Positions 1-9,835 of a stretch of 21,821 nt of DNA are shown here, one piece after another (position 1 is the stretch's first letter; the number at the start of each line of letters is the position of its first letter). The position numbers were made by a program, and so were the translations under genes. A model generated the notes under the pieces. The model made no database searches. It saw nothing but the letters and a program-made list of their open reading frames with translations, and was not told where the DNA came from. The DNA is taken from positions 232,915-254,735 of the forward strand of contig JBBHKE010001647.1 of the NCBI GenBank assembly GCA_037447655.1, written 5' to 3'. Source of the DNA: Zygnema cylindricum. Lineage: Eukaryota; Streptophyta; Zygnematophyceae; Zygnematales; Zygnemataceae.

Positions 1-1264
1 GGGCTAAATTAAAAATGTTTATAATTTATAATTCCTTATACCCTTAACCGCGTCGTTAAAACTTTGCTAGACATTGGTCGTAATGAAATTACATGAAGTA
101 TGAAAAACAATGCAAATTAACGACATATAGTTGATGCACTGACTAACTTGATATCGAGTTTACACGTTTTTGTTAATATTTACTATATTATGGTATAGGG
201 ACTAAATATTTTCATATTATTAACCTTTGTCTTTCACCAGAGGGATACGATATGCGCATAATAATTCATGTTATATGTATATCATACTCTGTCGTATATA
301 TCAAAGGTTAACAAAAGCGTCAAAAGTTGACTGAACCTGTTTTTATTAAACACGTTTAGCGGTTTTTTTTTTTTGCTTTGTTTAATAGGTGTTTTTGTTT
401 TCTTTAATCCTTTTGTTATTGTGAGGGTTTTTTTTTTTTTTTTTTTTGGCGATTTGCACAAATTATTTTTGTCCAAGTCAGTTGAAAACTGCGAAAACAA
501 TTGGAAACTATATATGCTGTCTCATACTATATGTATATTGTACTTAATAATACGCGTATAGCATAGGGAGACCACTTTCTGTTTCCAATTATTATACTTT
601 TATAAATCAGGGATATGGTATTATATCATTTATAATTGTTTTTGCACATTTGAGCTATAGTTCAATCAGTCACGTAGTTGATATACAGCAATTAAACGTA
701 ACAAAAAGTATGAAGTACATTAAAGTAATGCTGGTTACAGATCGTTTCAAAATTGCTGCGCCAATTCCCATATTCCTTAATATTTAATATTTGTAAAAAT
801 TAAATCGGGAATAGGAGGTGGAGATCGTCAGCCTTGAGAGTCACCAGCCCTCTTCAGTTCAAGAACAAGGTTCTTTAGGCTTTTTAGGTTTTTTCTAAGG
901 GTTTTTAGGGTGTTTTAGGGTTTTTTTATGGTTTTCTAGGGTTTTTTTACTAGCCTTGGGTTTTAATTTTCGGTACAAATTAAATTAAAGGTCCCCCTGT
1001 TGTCCTCTCCCTGAGGAGGTAGGACCAGCCTCCGGACGGTACTTGAGTAGTGTGGGCTTTGGGGAGTTAACAATAATCAATCTTTTGGATACTCCAGACT
1101 AAGATACCTCAGAGTTGTAGCTATACAAGACTAGATTGTATTTCAACTAATTACTTCAAAGTGTGACGTCAACATTTGAATAAAAACGTGCAAAAAGAGC
1201 CAAGGTGAAAGGAAAATCTTAGACTCCTGCCCCTTGTATTTGCCCCTCATCCTCAAAAACTTGT
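1..1264. other. gene-free A+T-rich flank
   Basis: No coding sequence is supported here. The stretch is A+T rich, with homopolymer T runs near 361-374 and 427-448 and a short TTTAGGG-like tract at about 876-960. The small open frames over the T runs read as phenylalanine or lysine strings and are composition artefacts. No RNA gene was recognised. Confidence 0.6.
876..960 (+). repeat. TTTAGGG-like degenerate tract
   Basis: Repeated GTTTTTAGGG / TTTTAGGG words with variable T spacing, similar to the plant telomere unit TTTAGGG but not in register. Related tracts lie at 9468-9760 and 17883-18010, with a short inverse-strand one near 10687-10712. This is interstitial sequence and not a chromosome end. 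Confidence 0.6.
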
Positions 1265-2640
1265 GCAGCACCGAAGTTACAACCGTACTCAGGAATTACG
1301 AAAATTTTAAGTGCAATTTGTGTCATCTTCGAACTCAGAATGCACCACAAGTTGTCTTGGGTTTTTCGACCGACCGCGCGTCATCTTCAAACTTTATTTT
1401 TAAGACACATCGGCGATGGGTTTCAAAATAAAGCAACACTGCTCCACAAATAAGAACAGGTTCGCACGCGTCAAATGTTTTCAAAAGTTTTTTATGATTT
1501 CTACGACAACAAAAAAATACATGATTGTTTCCTTTTGTCCGCTTTGCATCTTTTACCTAGATTTTTTTGCAGGGGTTTGAAGGTTTCAATGCCATTTCAC
1601 GGAAAGATGAAAAATCTGTGAAGGCGCCAATGCAGCTCTTGCTTCTCTCACCTTGCTCACCGTACTCGCCTTGCCTCTCTTTTCACTCCTTCAAACTTCA
1701 CTACTACGCGGCACCAGTGGAGGTAGGCACAATGCTGAGGGCGATCGCACGTGCGCAAACCAAGTCACGCTGGGAAGATCCAACAAACACGCTCCCAAAA
1801 GGAAACACGTTTTTTATTTTGTAGAGGCCACAATAATTCTGGACAGGAGAAGCAAACGCAAAAGCATCTTGTTCAGCCATGAAGACGAAGACATGCGTCG
1901 TACCTAAACGTTTAAAAAAATAAAGTGCGTCGAGAATCAAGATAGATTGTAGACGTTGACAGTCGTCACGCGCATTGTCGACGTATACAATCGTCACAGC
2001 GTAGGCGCACAAAACTTGGCACAATACTGTATGTGTGTGCGCTGTGCACACCCCTGTACGAACGTACGAATATGACGTATCATCATAGTAACAGCGCACG
2101 CCGCCGGACGAAATTTTTTAGCGAACTGACACGGCGTAGGATGACATTCCGCGGGAAAAAAATCCCGGAAAAAAAAAAAAAAACGCGGACGTAAGTCCTA
2201 TCGTAAGTTGTGTTATCGGCTTTTCATGTGATCTTATAAAGATCGCTACTTTGATCAGCGACCGTCCGATCGTCCACATCTGACGGTTTAAATAAAAAAT
2301 ATCTCAAAACTCACGGAAAAATATTTTTTTGTCCGAATGTTTTTCAAAATTTAGACATGACGTTTAATTCTCTATCGATCGATGTGCAACTCAACCCTGT
2401 TCCTATTTTATTTCATTTTGCAGCCAATACAATATGGGTCTTAAGGGCATATTGTATGTTTTGCGTACAATAGGCATACTGTATGGGCGTACGTTCACCT
2501 ACTTTTGAACTATGGTTGTTATGCATTGGCACACCTAAAAACCGTCTAATCTTAGCTACAATACAAAGTAAGTTCGCTAATTTACAATTACATGGAGCCG
2601 TACCCTTAGGGTGTGTCCCCATGTGCATAAGTAAGGGTTT
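1265..2640 (+). repeat. dispersed repeat, copy I (unclassified)
   Basis: This stretch shares four blocks, in the same order, with 2675-3400. Block A (from ~1268) contains GAAGTTACAACCGTAC, a gap, then CGTCATCTTCAA. Block B (~1571) contains GCAGGGG...GATGCCATTTCAC-like sequence. Block C (~1937-2000) contains ATTGTAGACGTTGACA followed by ATTGTCGACGTATACAATCG. Block D (~2560-2610) contains TACAAAGTAAGTTCGCTAA. Copies differ by substitutions and insertions. I see no coding domain inside, so the type (for example a non-autonomous transposon) is unknown. Confidence 0.6.
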
Positions 2641-2674
2641 TTTTCTGTCGTTTTCGTATAAAACTTAGCGTCGT

Positions 2675-3400
2675 ACTGCCTAAGTTACAACCGTACGAAG
2701 GAATCGCAAATTTGTAGAGTACAATTTGCGTCACCCTCGAACTTAGGATGTACGAAAAATTGTCGTCTTGTGTTTTTCGACCCACTTCGACGACAAAAAA
2801 CGTCATCTTCAACCTTATCTTTAAAACACATGCGCGATGTGTTTTAAAACTAGGGATTTTACATAAACAAATAGGAACACATATTCGCACGTGCAGTAAT
2901 TTTCGAAGTATTTCACACGATTTTCAAAGACAAAGGAAAGTACGGAAGTCGCTATGTTTTGTCCGTTTGCATTTAATACGACAAAGAAAATTACACAATT
3001 TGTTTGGTTTTGTCCGTTTTCGTCCAGTACGGATTTTTTTTTTGCAGGGGTCTCGAAATTCCGATGCCATTTCACGTCGACCGGACAGGAGACGCAAAGG
3101 CAAAGCGCAACTTCTTCAACCGTGAAAACGGTACAGGGTGGAAGGCGGTACGTCTACAATGTCACGGTAAGACATGCGACGTCACACAAGCAGTTCCAAA
3201 AAATAACGTCCGACAACACAGATTGTAGACGTTGACAACCGTCACAGGTATTGTCGACGTATACAATCGTCACAAACGTAACTTACGATACGTTCTTACA
3301 CATAGGGACACTTGAAAAGCGGGTCCGCCGGATCCGCGCTAAAATACAAAGTAAGTTCGCTAAGTTACAAGTACATGGGGACATACCCTTAGACGCACGG
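2675..3400 (+). repeat. dispersed repeat, copy II (unclassified)
   Basis: Second, shorter and directly oriented copy of the four-block unit at 1265-2640: block A at ~2680-2960, block B at ~3045-3075, block C at ~3080-3280 and block D at ~3342-3395. Block C is the most conserved part, about 60 bp from GATTGTAGACG to ACAATCGTCAC. It contains an imperfect inverted pair (GATTGTAGACG against CGACGTATACAATC). Confidence 0.6.
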
Positions 3401-3479
3401 ATGAGGGGAACAAACCGTGCGCGACTTTTGTGCGAAGTCCATATTCGTGCGAAATTTTACCTTTGACAAATGTACGTAA

Positions 3480-3536
3480 GGTTTAGTGCGAAATCCATAA
3501 ACCGTGCGAAATCCATAAACCGTGCGAGAATTAGCC
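3480..3536 (+). repeat. short tandem repeat, GTGCGAAATCCATAAACC unit
   Basis: The word GTGCGAAATCCATAAACC occurs twice in tandem and is followed by GTGCGAG. A diverged form (GTGCGAAGTCCATATTC) lies just upstream at about 3429. It is noncoding. Confidence 0.65.
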
Positions 3537-4280
3537 CGTGCGCGGCCGTTCTTATCGTATCTCCTCGAGACGCCGGAAATGATGGAACGTAATATCTTGA
3601 CTACACGACAAAACCATAATAATAAACTTCAATGGCACAATTACAAGTTCCCTGATTACTTTAACGAATTTTCGGGAAAATCGGAAAAGGATAACGCCAC
3701 GCATCCGTAGATACGAATCAGTATACTTTCCATCGACACATGCTCAGGAAACTTTCCGGAAAATGCGGCGGTCGGACAGGTGTCATAAGACAGTGGGTAT
3801 CGTACTGTACTTTTGCATAAGTACAACCTTCACGGGATGCTGGAAGATCACGCGATTTTAGGGTCGTCTTTTGTTAGGGTTTTAGATCCTTACGACAATC
3901 AAGAATGTCAGAGAAGTAAATGCTCGTCCGTACCATTTCCGAAAAAATCGAACGGTCAGAATGAGAGATAACATTATTGTTTAAGCCGGAGATTCTAGTT
4001 GTTGCGATACGATTCTCTTTGTCTCTCTCTGGTAGTTTGTGGTCGAAAACGTGATAAATCTTTGTCGTTTATAAATGCCGTACATCCAGAATTTGGTGAA
4101 TTCCTTTGTCGTCAGACTAGCTCGTCTTGTCGAGAAGATTTGTCGTTTAGCTTGTTACTATGCCGTGATCCGTGATTCCACACTAAAATTCGGCAGCCCA
4201 GCCGTCCGTCTTCACCCGTGCAATAAAGGTCAACACTAGAGGCGATTTTCTTGCGTCCATCCATTTTTATTTTGTGGTAC
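3537..4280. other. gene-free stretch
   Basis: No exon-like sequence, RNA gene or clear repeat was recognised between the short tandem repeat and the first MITE. Open frames here are short and show no family resemblance. Confidence 0.5.
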
Positions 4281-4502
4281 TACACCGCGAATCGCTATTA
4301 GAGTTAAGGTTTTTCTTGCCACTTAATATGTATACATTTCCGTACACACTTGTCGGATTGTGGATCTGACGGTTGCGATTGAAAGGTAGCATTCTCAGCT
4401 TCCGATTGGCGGTTTCAAATTGAAAATCCGACAAGTGTGAACGGAGAAAAGATGTTTTAAGTGGCGAAAAAATTATTTACCCTAATAGCGATACACGGTT
4501 TA
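4281..4502 (+). mobile_element. foldback MITE, family 1, copy A
   Basis: About 220 bp with long terminal inverted repeats. The left end reads TACACCGCGAATCGCTATTA and the right end CTAATAGCGATACACGGTTTA. The inverted repeats extend inward about 75 bp through TCCGTACACACTTGTC on the left and GACAAGTGTG..CGGAGAAAAGATG on the right. The remaining ~75-bp centre contains GGATCTGACGGTTGCG. TA at both edges fits a TA target-site duplication, as in Tc1/mariner-type MITEs. No transposase is present. Confidence 0.85.
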
Positions 4503-4882
4503 CAGCTTATTCCGTACGACGGTTTTTTAACGGTTTCAGCGAGAGTCCATTTCGGCATTTCCAAATGTCGTTTTCGACCGCGAAACGAGCGGCCGTCAAA
4601 GTGCCATATTCTAAATTCGGTAAAAGGATATACCGAGTGAAAATGTGACGCGTGTAGACGTTTTTTCTATGTTGTTAGACCAAAGTCAGTCTTACGCCAT
4701 GTGTTCTCAAGCATGCGGTTACTCAACTAGGTGAAGTACTTTTTGCCACGTGGAGTGGATAATATACGATGGCGTCAAGGAACAGCATGACAGACACGTG
4801 TCCTGCCTTAACGGACGCGGCAAAACGAGCATACATCCCCCGCACTTCAATTGTTTTTCCGTGACACCTATGGAGTTTACAG
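4503..4882. other. spacer between MITE copies
   Basis: No gene recognised. An open frame starting at 4750 runs into MITE copy B and is therefore not treated as coding. Confidence 0.5.
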
Positions 4883-5102
4883 TACACCGTGAGTCGCTAT
4901 TAGGGTTAATGTTTTTTACGCCACATAAAACATCTTTTCTCCGTACACACTTGTCCGATTCTCAATTTGAGACCGCCAATCGGAAGCTGAGAATCTCACC
5001 TTTCAATTGCACCGTCAGATCCAAAATCAGACAAGTGTGTACGGAGAAAAGATGTTTTTAGTGGCGAAAAAAAAATCAGCTCTAATAGCGATTCACGGTG
5101 TA
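4883..5102 (-). mobile_element. foldback MITE, family 1, copy B (inverted)
   Basis: The best-preserved copy. The left end TACACCGTGAGTCGCTATTA and right end CTAATAGCGATTCACGGTGTA match across the arms with very few differences. The ~75-bp centre is the reverse complement of that in copies A and C, so this copy sits in the opposite orientation. It lies in GTAC-rich sequence (ACAG before, CAGTACTGTACTG after) and has TA at both edges. Confidence 0.9.
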
Positions 5103-5120
5103 CAGTACTGTACTGTACTG

Positions 5121-5340
5121 TACACCGCCAATCGTTATTAGCGTGTAAGTTTTTTTAGCGTATACGAATAATTAGCGTGGTTTACGCTAATTGGGAATTT
5201 GAAAAATTTCAGAGAAATCGTCTACTCTAATTAGGAATTAGGGTTTTTTTAAATAGTGTGGATAATTCTATTTGAGAATAAATAAAAAAAAAAGCGGGAC
5301 GGAATTAGCGTACACAACGCTAATAACGATTGGCGGTGTA
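5121..5340. mobile_element. foldback MITE, family 2, perfect 24-bp TIRs
   Basis: 220 bp bounded by perfect 24-bp terminal inverted repeats. The left end begins TACACCGCCAATCGTTATTA and the right end (5317-5340) is its exact complement. The outer bases resemble family 1 (TACACCG, ATCG, TATTAG) but the interior is unrelated and contains several ATTAGCGT or AATTAG words. It lies only 18 bp from copy B, separated by a GTACT repeat, and is flanked by TA. Confidence 0.85.
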
Positions 5341-6837
5341 GTATCCTGGAATAAAAAACTCCTCTTTTTTAGTGCCCGGCTCCATGCGCCAGCTTTATGT
5401 AACTGAAACCAATTGCTGTTCGTCCGATTTCGATTCATTTCATAATCGGACGCACGCGGCAGTTTCTACAACGTCACGATCAGCTGATTTATAAAATTTT
5501 CGCACGGAAACAACGGGCTTTTACAAAGAAATAGAGCAGAAAAATTGCTGATGACCACCGTTGACAATATTTTGCCGTACTTGTGAGCGAATCCACACTA
5601 CTATGCTAATATTTTGTTTGTCGTTGACGGATGTCAGAGTAACTAAGCAGCGACAAAGGAGAATATTTGTTTACCGGTAATATCCGGACACTTAGACGGC
5701 TATATTTATTACAGTACCCGCTTGTCAGACAGGACAGTGCAGTACAGTACAGTACAGAACCTGTTAATCCGTACAGTAGCGACGCTTTGAGCACTTTCGG
5801 GCTTTTGTGGCACAAATCCCAATCATTAATGCTGTTCCGCAAACGGTCAAGACAGGTGCGGATACGACAACCGTACAGTAGTTCAAGGCAGTTCAAAATA
5901 TGTAAGGCTGGGCGCCGTTGGGCCAATGAGCAGGTAAAAAACGCGCATTTCGAAAAATGACCCGATTGGACAACTCCTTGCATGAAGAGTTTTTAGCCAA
6001 TCGTAATTTGCCATGGTGTCTTCAGTACAAACAAAAATAAAGCAGCACTGGAAAAGTACAAAAATGTGCGTAAATAATATTTTACTATTTCCATCGGAAC
6101 ATATCTCAACATGTTACGTTGTCGTATCTATTAACTTTTGGCAAAGAGTTCAAAAACCGCTTAACGTTTCCGGCGGGATGCTTAACTTTTAGTAGGTCTA
6201 CAGCGTAACACATTCAATTTTTTTTTCTCACGGAAATTTCTCCCAAGTGCTTTTTTACTTTTTTGTTTTTTAAAAGTTTCCGTACGTTACAAGAGTAACA
6301 AGATGACGCGTCCTCTTGACATCCCGCGGCTATCGCAACCATTGACCTATTGCAGCTTCTTTTTTTTGCGGTTCATATATTATTCCGAAACGAGCGTTTT
6401 TGACCGCAAATTTCTTTTTCGGGGCCAGTGCAGCCCAGCCAATCGGGGCTTGGATAGTCATTTCAAGGCCGTTTTCAAGCGAAAATCTGACCGTCCAGAA
6501 TTCCAGATCGAAATTTGCTACAATCGTACGGCGAGAAACTGCCAACAAAGGCTTTGAAGTTTGAAATTACCACTTTTGGTCCCGTTTGGCCTCGAGGCCT
6601 TTTGAAATAACTGTGCTGTACTACGGTTGTAATTGAATTATTATATTATTTGACGTACATGTGAGTACAGTACTTTTCAAACGCATGAAACTGACGCGGC
6701 GAATGAGAGGCCATTCAAAACATGTAATGTGATTTATTGTGGATACAAAATCTTAATATTTAGTCATTAAAATCAGTATATACTTATATAAAATGCACTA
6801 TTTTTAGTATTTTTATATATAGTACAGTACAGTACAG
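5341..6837. other. gene-free stretch with GTAC words
   Basis: No gene supported. A short inverted pair, CGTCCGATT/AATCGGACG, lies at 5421-5452. GTACA repeats occur at 5745-5760. Open frames on both strands at 5606-5983 overlap one another and resemble no family I know. The stretch is otherwise featureless. Confidence 0.5.
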
Positions 6838-6840
6838 TAC
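6818..6840. repeat. (AGTAC)n microsatellite
   Basis: Four tandem AGTAC units end exactly where MITE copy C begins. Related GTAC strings occur at 5101-5122, 5745-5757 and 7045-7110. Confidence 0.75.
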
Positions 6841-6980
6841 ACCGTGAATCGCTATTAGTGTTAATGTTTTTTTCGCCACTTAAAACATATTTTCTCCGTA
6901 CACACTTGTCAGATTGTGGATCTGACGGTTGCGACTGAAAGGTAAGATTCTCAGCTTGCAATTGGCGGTCTCAAATTAAT
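6838..6980 (+). mobile_element. foldback MITE, family 1, copy C (truncated)
   Basis: The left arm is intact from TACACCGTGAATCGCTATTA through CCGTACACACTTGTCAGATT. The centre (GGATCTGACGGTTGCG...ATTGGCGGTCTCAAATT) is in the orientation of copy A. The right arm is missing: homology stops near 6980, where unrelated sequence begins. It is inserted next to an (AGTAC)n run. Confidence 0.85.
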
Positions 6981-7392
6981 AATTGGATCCCTGTAGTGTA
7001 GATCCCTGTGTGGTTGACATCGTACCGTTTTCCAAAATTACAATACAGTACAGTGCAGTACAGTATGTTCCAGTACAGGAACCGTACATTTTTGTACTGT
7101 ACTTTTTCGGTCATGCAAGAAAACCGTGGTCGTTCCGTTAAGTCCAGTTTACGTACAAGCTAAAGTGATCAGCAACAGTTTTGTCGTGTTTTGTGACAAC
7201 TGTCCCCTCTCTAGGTCAAATTCCAACTGAAGACAAGTGGACGGAACGTTTCGCGGCTTTCCGTTTCTGTCGCAGCTTTTAACCACGTGGCTTTTACACC
7301 TGTACTTTTATTTCGTACTATATTTTGTACTTTCTTTGTTTCACTTCCAACCGTATAATCCGGTGAAACGCTCACGAGCGGCGGCGACATGA
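6981..7392. other. gene-free stretch
   Basis: Contains GTAC-rich sequence at 7045-7110 (CAGTACAGT, and GTACAT...TGTACTGTAC as an inverted pair). No coding or RNA feature recognised. Confidence 0.5.
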
Positions 7393-7498
7393 TGACGTGA
7401 CGTGACGCGACGGTTGAATCATTAATATGACGTCACATGACATAATCAGCTCTTGTCACGTCACGCCGTATGCCACGTTCCTTTTTGTCACGTCACGT
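7393..7498. promoter_or_regulatory. cluster of TGACG/ACGT motifs, candidate bZIP-type regulatory block
   Basis: About 105 bp contain TGACGTGACGTGACGCGACG (7393-7412), the palindrome TGACGTCA (7428-7435), TGTCACGTCACG (7454-7465), CCACGT (7472-7477) and TGTCACGTCACGT (7486-7498). ACGT-core and TGACG elements are classic plant bZIP/TGA-factor sites. It lies about 0.8 kb upstream of the candidate first coding exon at 8319 in the same orientation, so it may be a promoter element. Binding is inferred. Confidence 0.4.
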
Positions 7499-7680
7499 AT
7501 GAAAGTGTCAATGGCTAGGACAGCTGTCTCCTTGACAGGGAAAATTACTAAATTAGGGTTTCCTGGAATGCTACCCTCTTTTAAATTTATTGCAAATTTG
7601 CAAATTTTGCGGAGAGTCTCTCTCTCTCTTCTACGAAAAGCTAACAACAACTTTTTTTTTTTTTTTCCCCCTGTATCGAA

Positions 7681-7681
7681 T

Positions 7682-7713
<32 letters not shown>
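7681..7713. repeat. (TA)n microsatellite
   Basis: A run of TA dinucleotides, about 15 units, after a poly-T tract. Confidence 0.9.
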
Positions 7714-7884
7714 TTTATCTTTTTTCTTTTCTTTTCTTATCTCTCTTTACGTTTTTTCACTTTTTTTTTTCCGCCATGTTTTCGTTCGTTTTCTGCAACT
7801 TCGGCGGTCCTTGACACGTGTCCTCGATTCGGTCCACACTATTTCTGAACAAGTTTTGGCAAATGTACGGATTTCACCTTTCCC

Positions 7885-7943
7885 CTTCCTTACTCTCCCT
7901 CTCCCTCTCCCTCTCCCTCCCCCTCCCCCTTCCCCTCCCTTAA
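7885..7943. repeat. (CTCCCT)n tract
   Basis: Polypyrimidine CTCCCT hexamers grading into C-rich CCCCTCC. It is the first of many such tracts in the window. Others lie at 8366-8830, 15745-15820, 15965-16100, 16430-16605, 17385-17690 and 18392-18425. Confidence 0.85.
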
Positions 7944-8025
7944 GTTAAATTCCTTTTCCTCCGAAATAAACTGGAGCTCCTTTTTAGGGTTTCCTCCTCC
8001 TCCGCCGACTGTCTCTCTATGTCTG

Positions 8026-8125
8026 TCGTACAATTACCGTCCGTACAATACCTGTCCGTACAACACCTATCCGTACAACACCTGTCCGTACAACACCTGT
8101 CCGTACAACACCTGTCCGTACAGTA
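8026..8125 (+). repeat. 15-bp minisatellite, CCGTACAACACCTGT
   Basis: Five full in-register 15-bp units from 8041 to 8115 (ccgtacaaYacctRt), with degenerate units on both sides (CGTACAATTACCGT before, CCGTACAGTACCAG after). Isolated CCGTACA words follow at 8211-8232. It sits in the possible 5' leader region upstream of 8319. Confidence 0.9.
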
Positions 8126-8318
8126 CCAGTCTAGATCATCCTAGTATGGCTGCTGTGTTTCCTCAGACAGGCGGTACAGGCACTTCTGATTGTACTTTTT
8201 TTTTCCTTCTGTCCGTACATTTACGTCCGTACAGTTAGGTTTTGTCATTTTGTGCGCTGATTGTGACGGCGTTCCGTTTTTGAGTCAGTTTGTGCTCACA
8301 GGAGGTTGCTGACGTGTC

Positions 8319-8361
8319 ATGGAGGACAACAGAGGCATGAAAGAGCAGAGAGGAAGCCGAG
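8319..8361 (+). CDS. candidate first coding exon of the PH-RhoGAP gene
   Basis: ATG at 8319 opens a short frame encoding MEDNRGMKEQRGSR plus one base, followed by a GT donor (GTATCT) at 8362. The phase-1 end fits an acceptor at 11152-11153, giving ...GSR-VAQ-IYKSG. In flowering-plant relatives a short variable leader precedes (V/I)(F/Y)KSG. The sequence itself is not family-diagnostic, and downstream of the donor the frame runs into CT repeats. Other 5' exons may have been missed. This is an inference from phase and position. Confidence 0.3.
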
Positions 8362-8365
8362 GTAT

Positions 8366-8830
8366 CTCTCTCCCTCTCTATCAACCTCCCCCCTTTTCCC
8401 TCTCTCTCTCCCTTTCTCCCTCAACTTCTCTCTCTCTCTCTCTCTCTCCCTCTCTCTCCCTCCTCCCTCTCCCCCTCTCTCCTCCCCCCTGTCTATCCTC
8501 TTCTCTTTCTCTCCCTCTCTCTCTCTCTTTGCAAATTATCTCTCTTATTTTTTTTTTTTCTCCCATTTCTCACCATTCCCTTCCTTCCTTCTTCTTCATC
8601 TTTCCTCCATTCCTTCCACCATCCCTCCCCCCTCTCCTTCCTTCCCTCAGTCCATTGTCTTTCTCTTTCCTCTCCCCCTCCCCTCCCTCCGTCCTCTTCC
8701 TCCTCCCTCCCTCCCTCCTTCCTCCTTCCCCTCCTCCTCCTTCTCCTCCTCCCTCTCCCTCTCCCTCTCCCTCCCTCTCCGTCTCCGTCTCCCTCTCCCT
8801 CTCCCTCTCCCTCTCTTTCTCTTTTTGCAT
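8366..8830. repeat. long polypyrimidine CT/CCT tract
   Basis: About 465 bp of nearly pure pyrimidine on the + strand (CTCTCTCC, CCTTCC and CTCCCT blocks), interrupted near 8530-8640 by T-rich sequence. Apparent open frames (serine/leucine/proline on +, arginine/glutamate on -) are composition artefacts. If 8319-8361 is an exon, this is the start of its intron. Confidence 0.9.
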
Positions 8831-9467
8831 CACCTAGTTCGCATGGTCGTAAAATATCCTACGGAAATCTGCACTACCAGACAATTATTTTTCATAATTT
8901 CAGATAAAAAAATAATTAGAGATAACCTTTTACCTTATATGACCATCCCCTCTCCTTTCCTTCTAATCCTCCTTCCCTCTCTCCTCCTTCCCCTCTCCCA
9001 CTTGTCCTCCAGTTTTTTGCATTATTGCCCACAATCATAAAAAAACCATATGATTACAAAAATACGAATCTTTACTAAAAACCAAATGTGTACGGAAACC
9101 ACATGGTTTGCTGAAAACCTTGTTCACCATAGCCAATAATGTCCATAATTTTTTTCATATCATTTGAATTTTCAAATTTTATCATTTGAATTTTTATAAT
9201 TTGAATTTTCATTAAGTGATTATTCATACTTTTGAATGTTCTCCAAAGTCGACCTAAGGATCGAAAAAAATGTGGAATTTATTCTTCTAATAAAAATTTC
9301 ACCATTTATATTTTTTAATGTAATGTAGTTTTACTGTTTTGCTCTCTCATTTTGTCTTAATCGCTCTAATATTAATTTCATTTACCCCTCCCATCGCTGT
9401 TTCTTTATTTTGAAACAATAATTAGAGCAAAAAATGTTTGATTTCTCTATTTTTTACTTTTCTTCTT
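8831..9467. other. gene-free A+T-rich stretch
   Basis: Nothing coding recognised. There is a local repeat of TCATTTGAATTTT words at 9158-9215 and a further CT tract at 8945-9010. Confidence 0.5.
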
Positions 9468-9760
9468 AGGGTTTTCTGAGGTCTTTTATGGTCTGTTGAG
9501 GGTTTTTTTAGGGTTTTTTAGGCCATTAAGAGGTTTTCCTACATTTGTTTTAGAATTTTTACAGGTTTTTCTTAACTTTTTATAGAGCCTTTCTATCTAT
9601 TTCTAAGGGTTTTCGCAGTTTTTAGGGTTTTCTTTTTATTTCCTAGAGTACGCTGGAATTTTAATGGCCTTTTTATGGTTGTTTCTAGGGTTGTTTTAGG
9701 GTTGTCTTAGGGTTGTTTTGGGGCCTTCTTTTAGGGATTTTTAGGGTTATTTTAGGGTTT
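9468..9760 (+). repeat. TTTAGGG-like degenerate tract
   Basis: Many AGGGTTTT / TTTTAGGG words with irregular spacing, including GGGTTGTTTTAGGGTTGTCT. It is of the same kind as 876-960 and 17883-18010. Confidence 0.7.
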
Positions 9761-9835
9761 AAAGGTTATTTTTGAATCGGGGGCTCGCAGGAAATCTTGC
9801 TAATCTCTACAGCGACGAAATGCCCGGATCGAGTC

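Noticed and set aside
1704-2099. 131-residue frame on the - strand
   Set aside because: It lies within the dispersed repeat copy I. The equivalent part of copy II is not open in the same way, and it shows no domain resemblance.
4750-5061. 103-residue + strand frame
   Set aside because: More than half of it is MITE copy B terminal and central sequence.
5606-5983. Overlapping open frames on both strands (125 and 97 residues)
   Set aside because: No recognised family, no promoter or splice context, GTAC repeats inside, and both strands open at once.
5101-8232. GTAC clusters as copper-response or SBP-box sites
   Set aside because: GTAC is the core for such factors, but here it occurs as tandem simple repeat tied to MITE edges and not as spaced promoter elements.
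8306-9040. Long + strand open frames over CT repeats (also - strand Arg/Glu frames)
   Set aside because: They are translations of pyrimidine microsatellite with no splice, domain or codon-use support.
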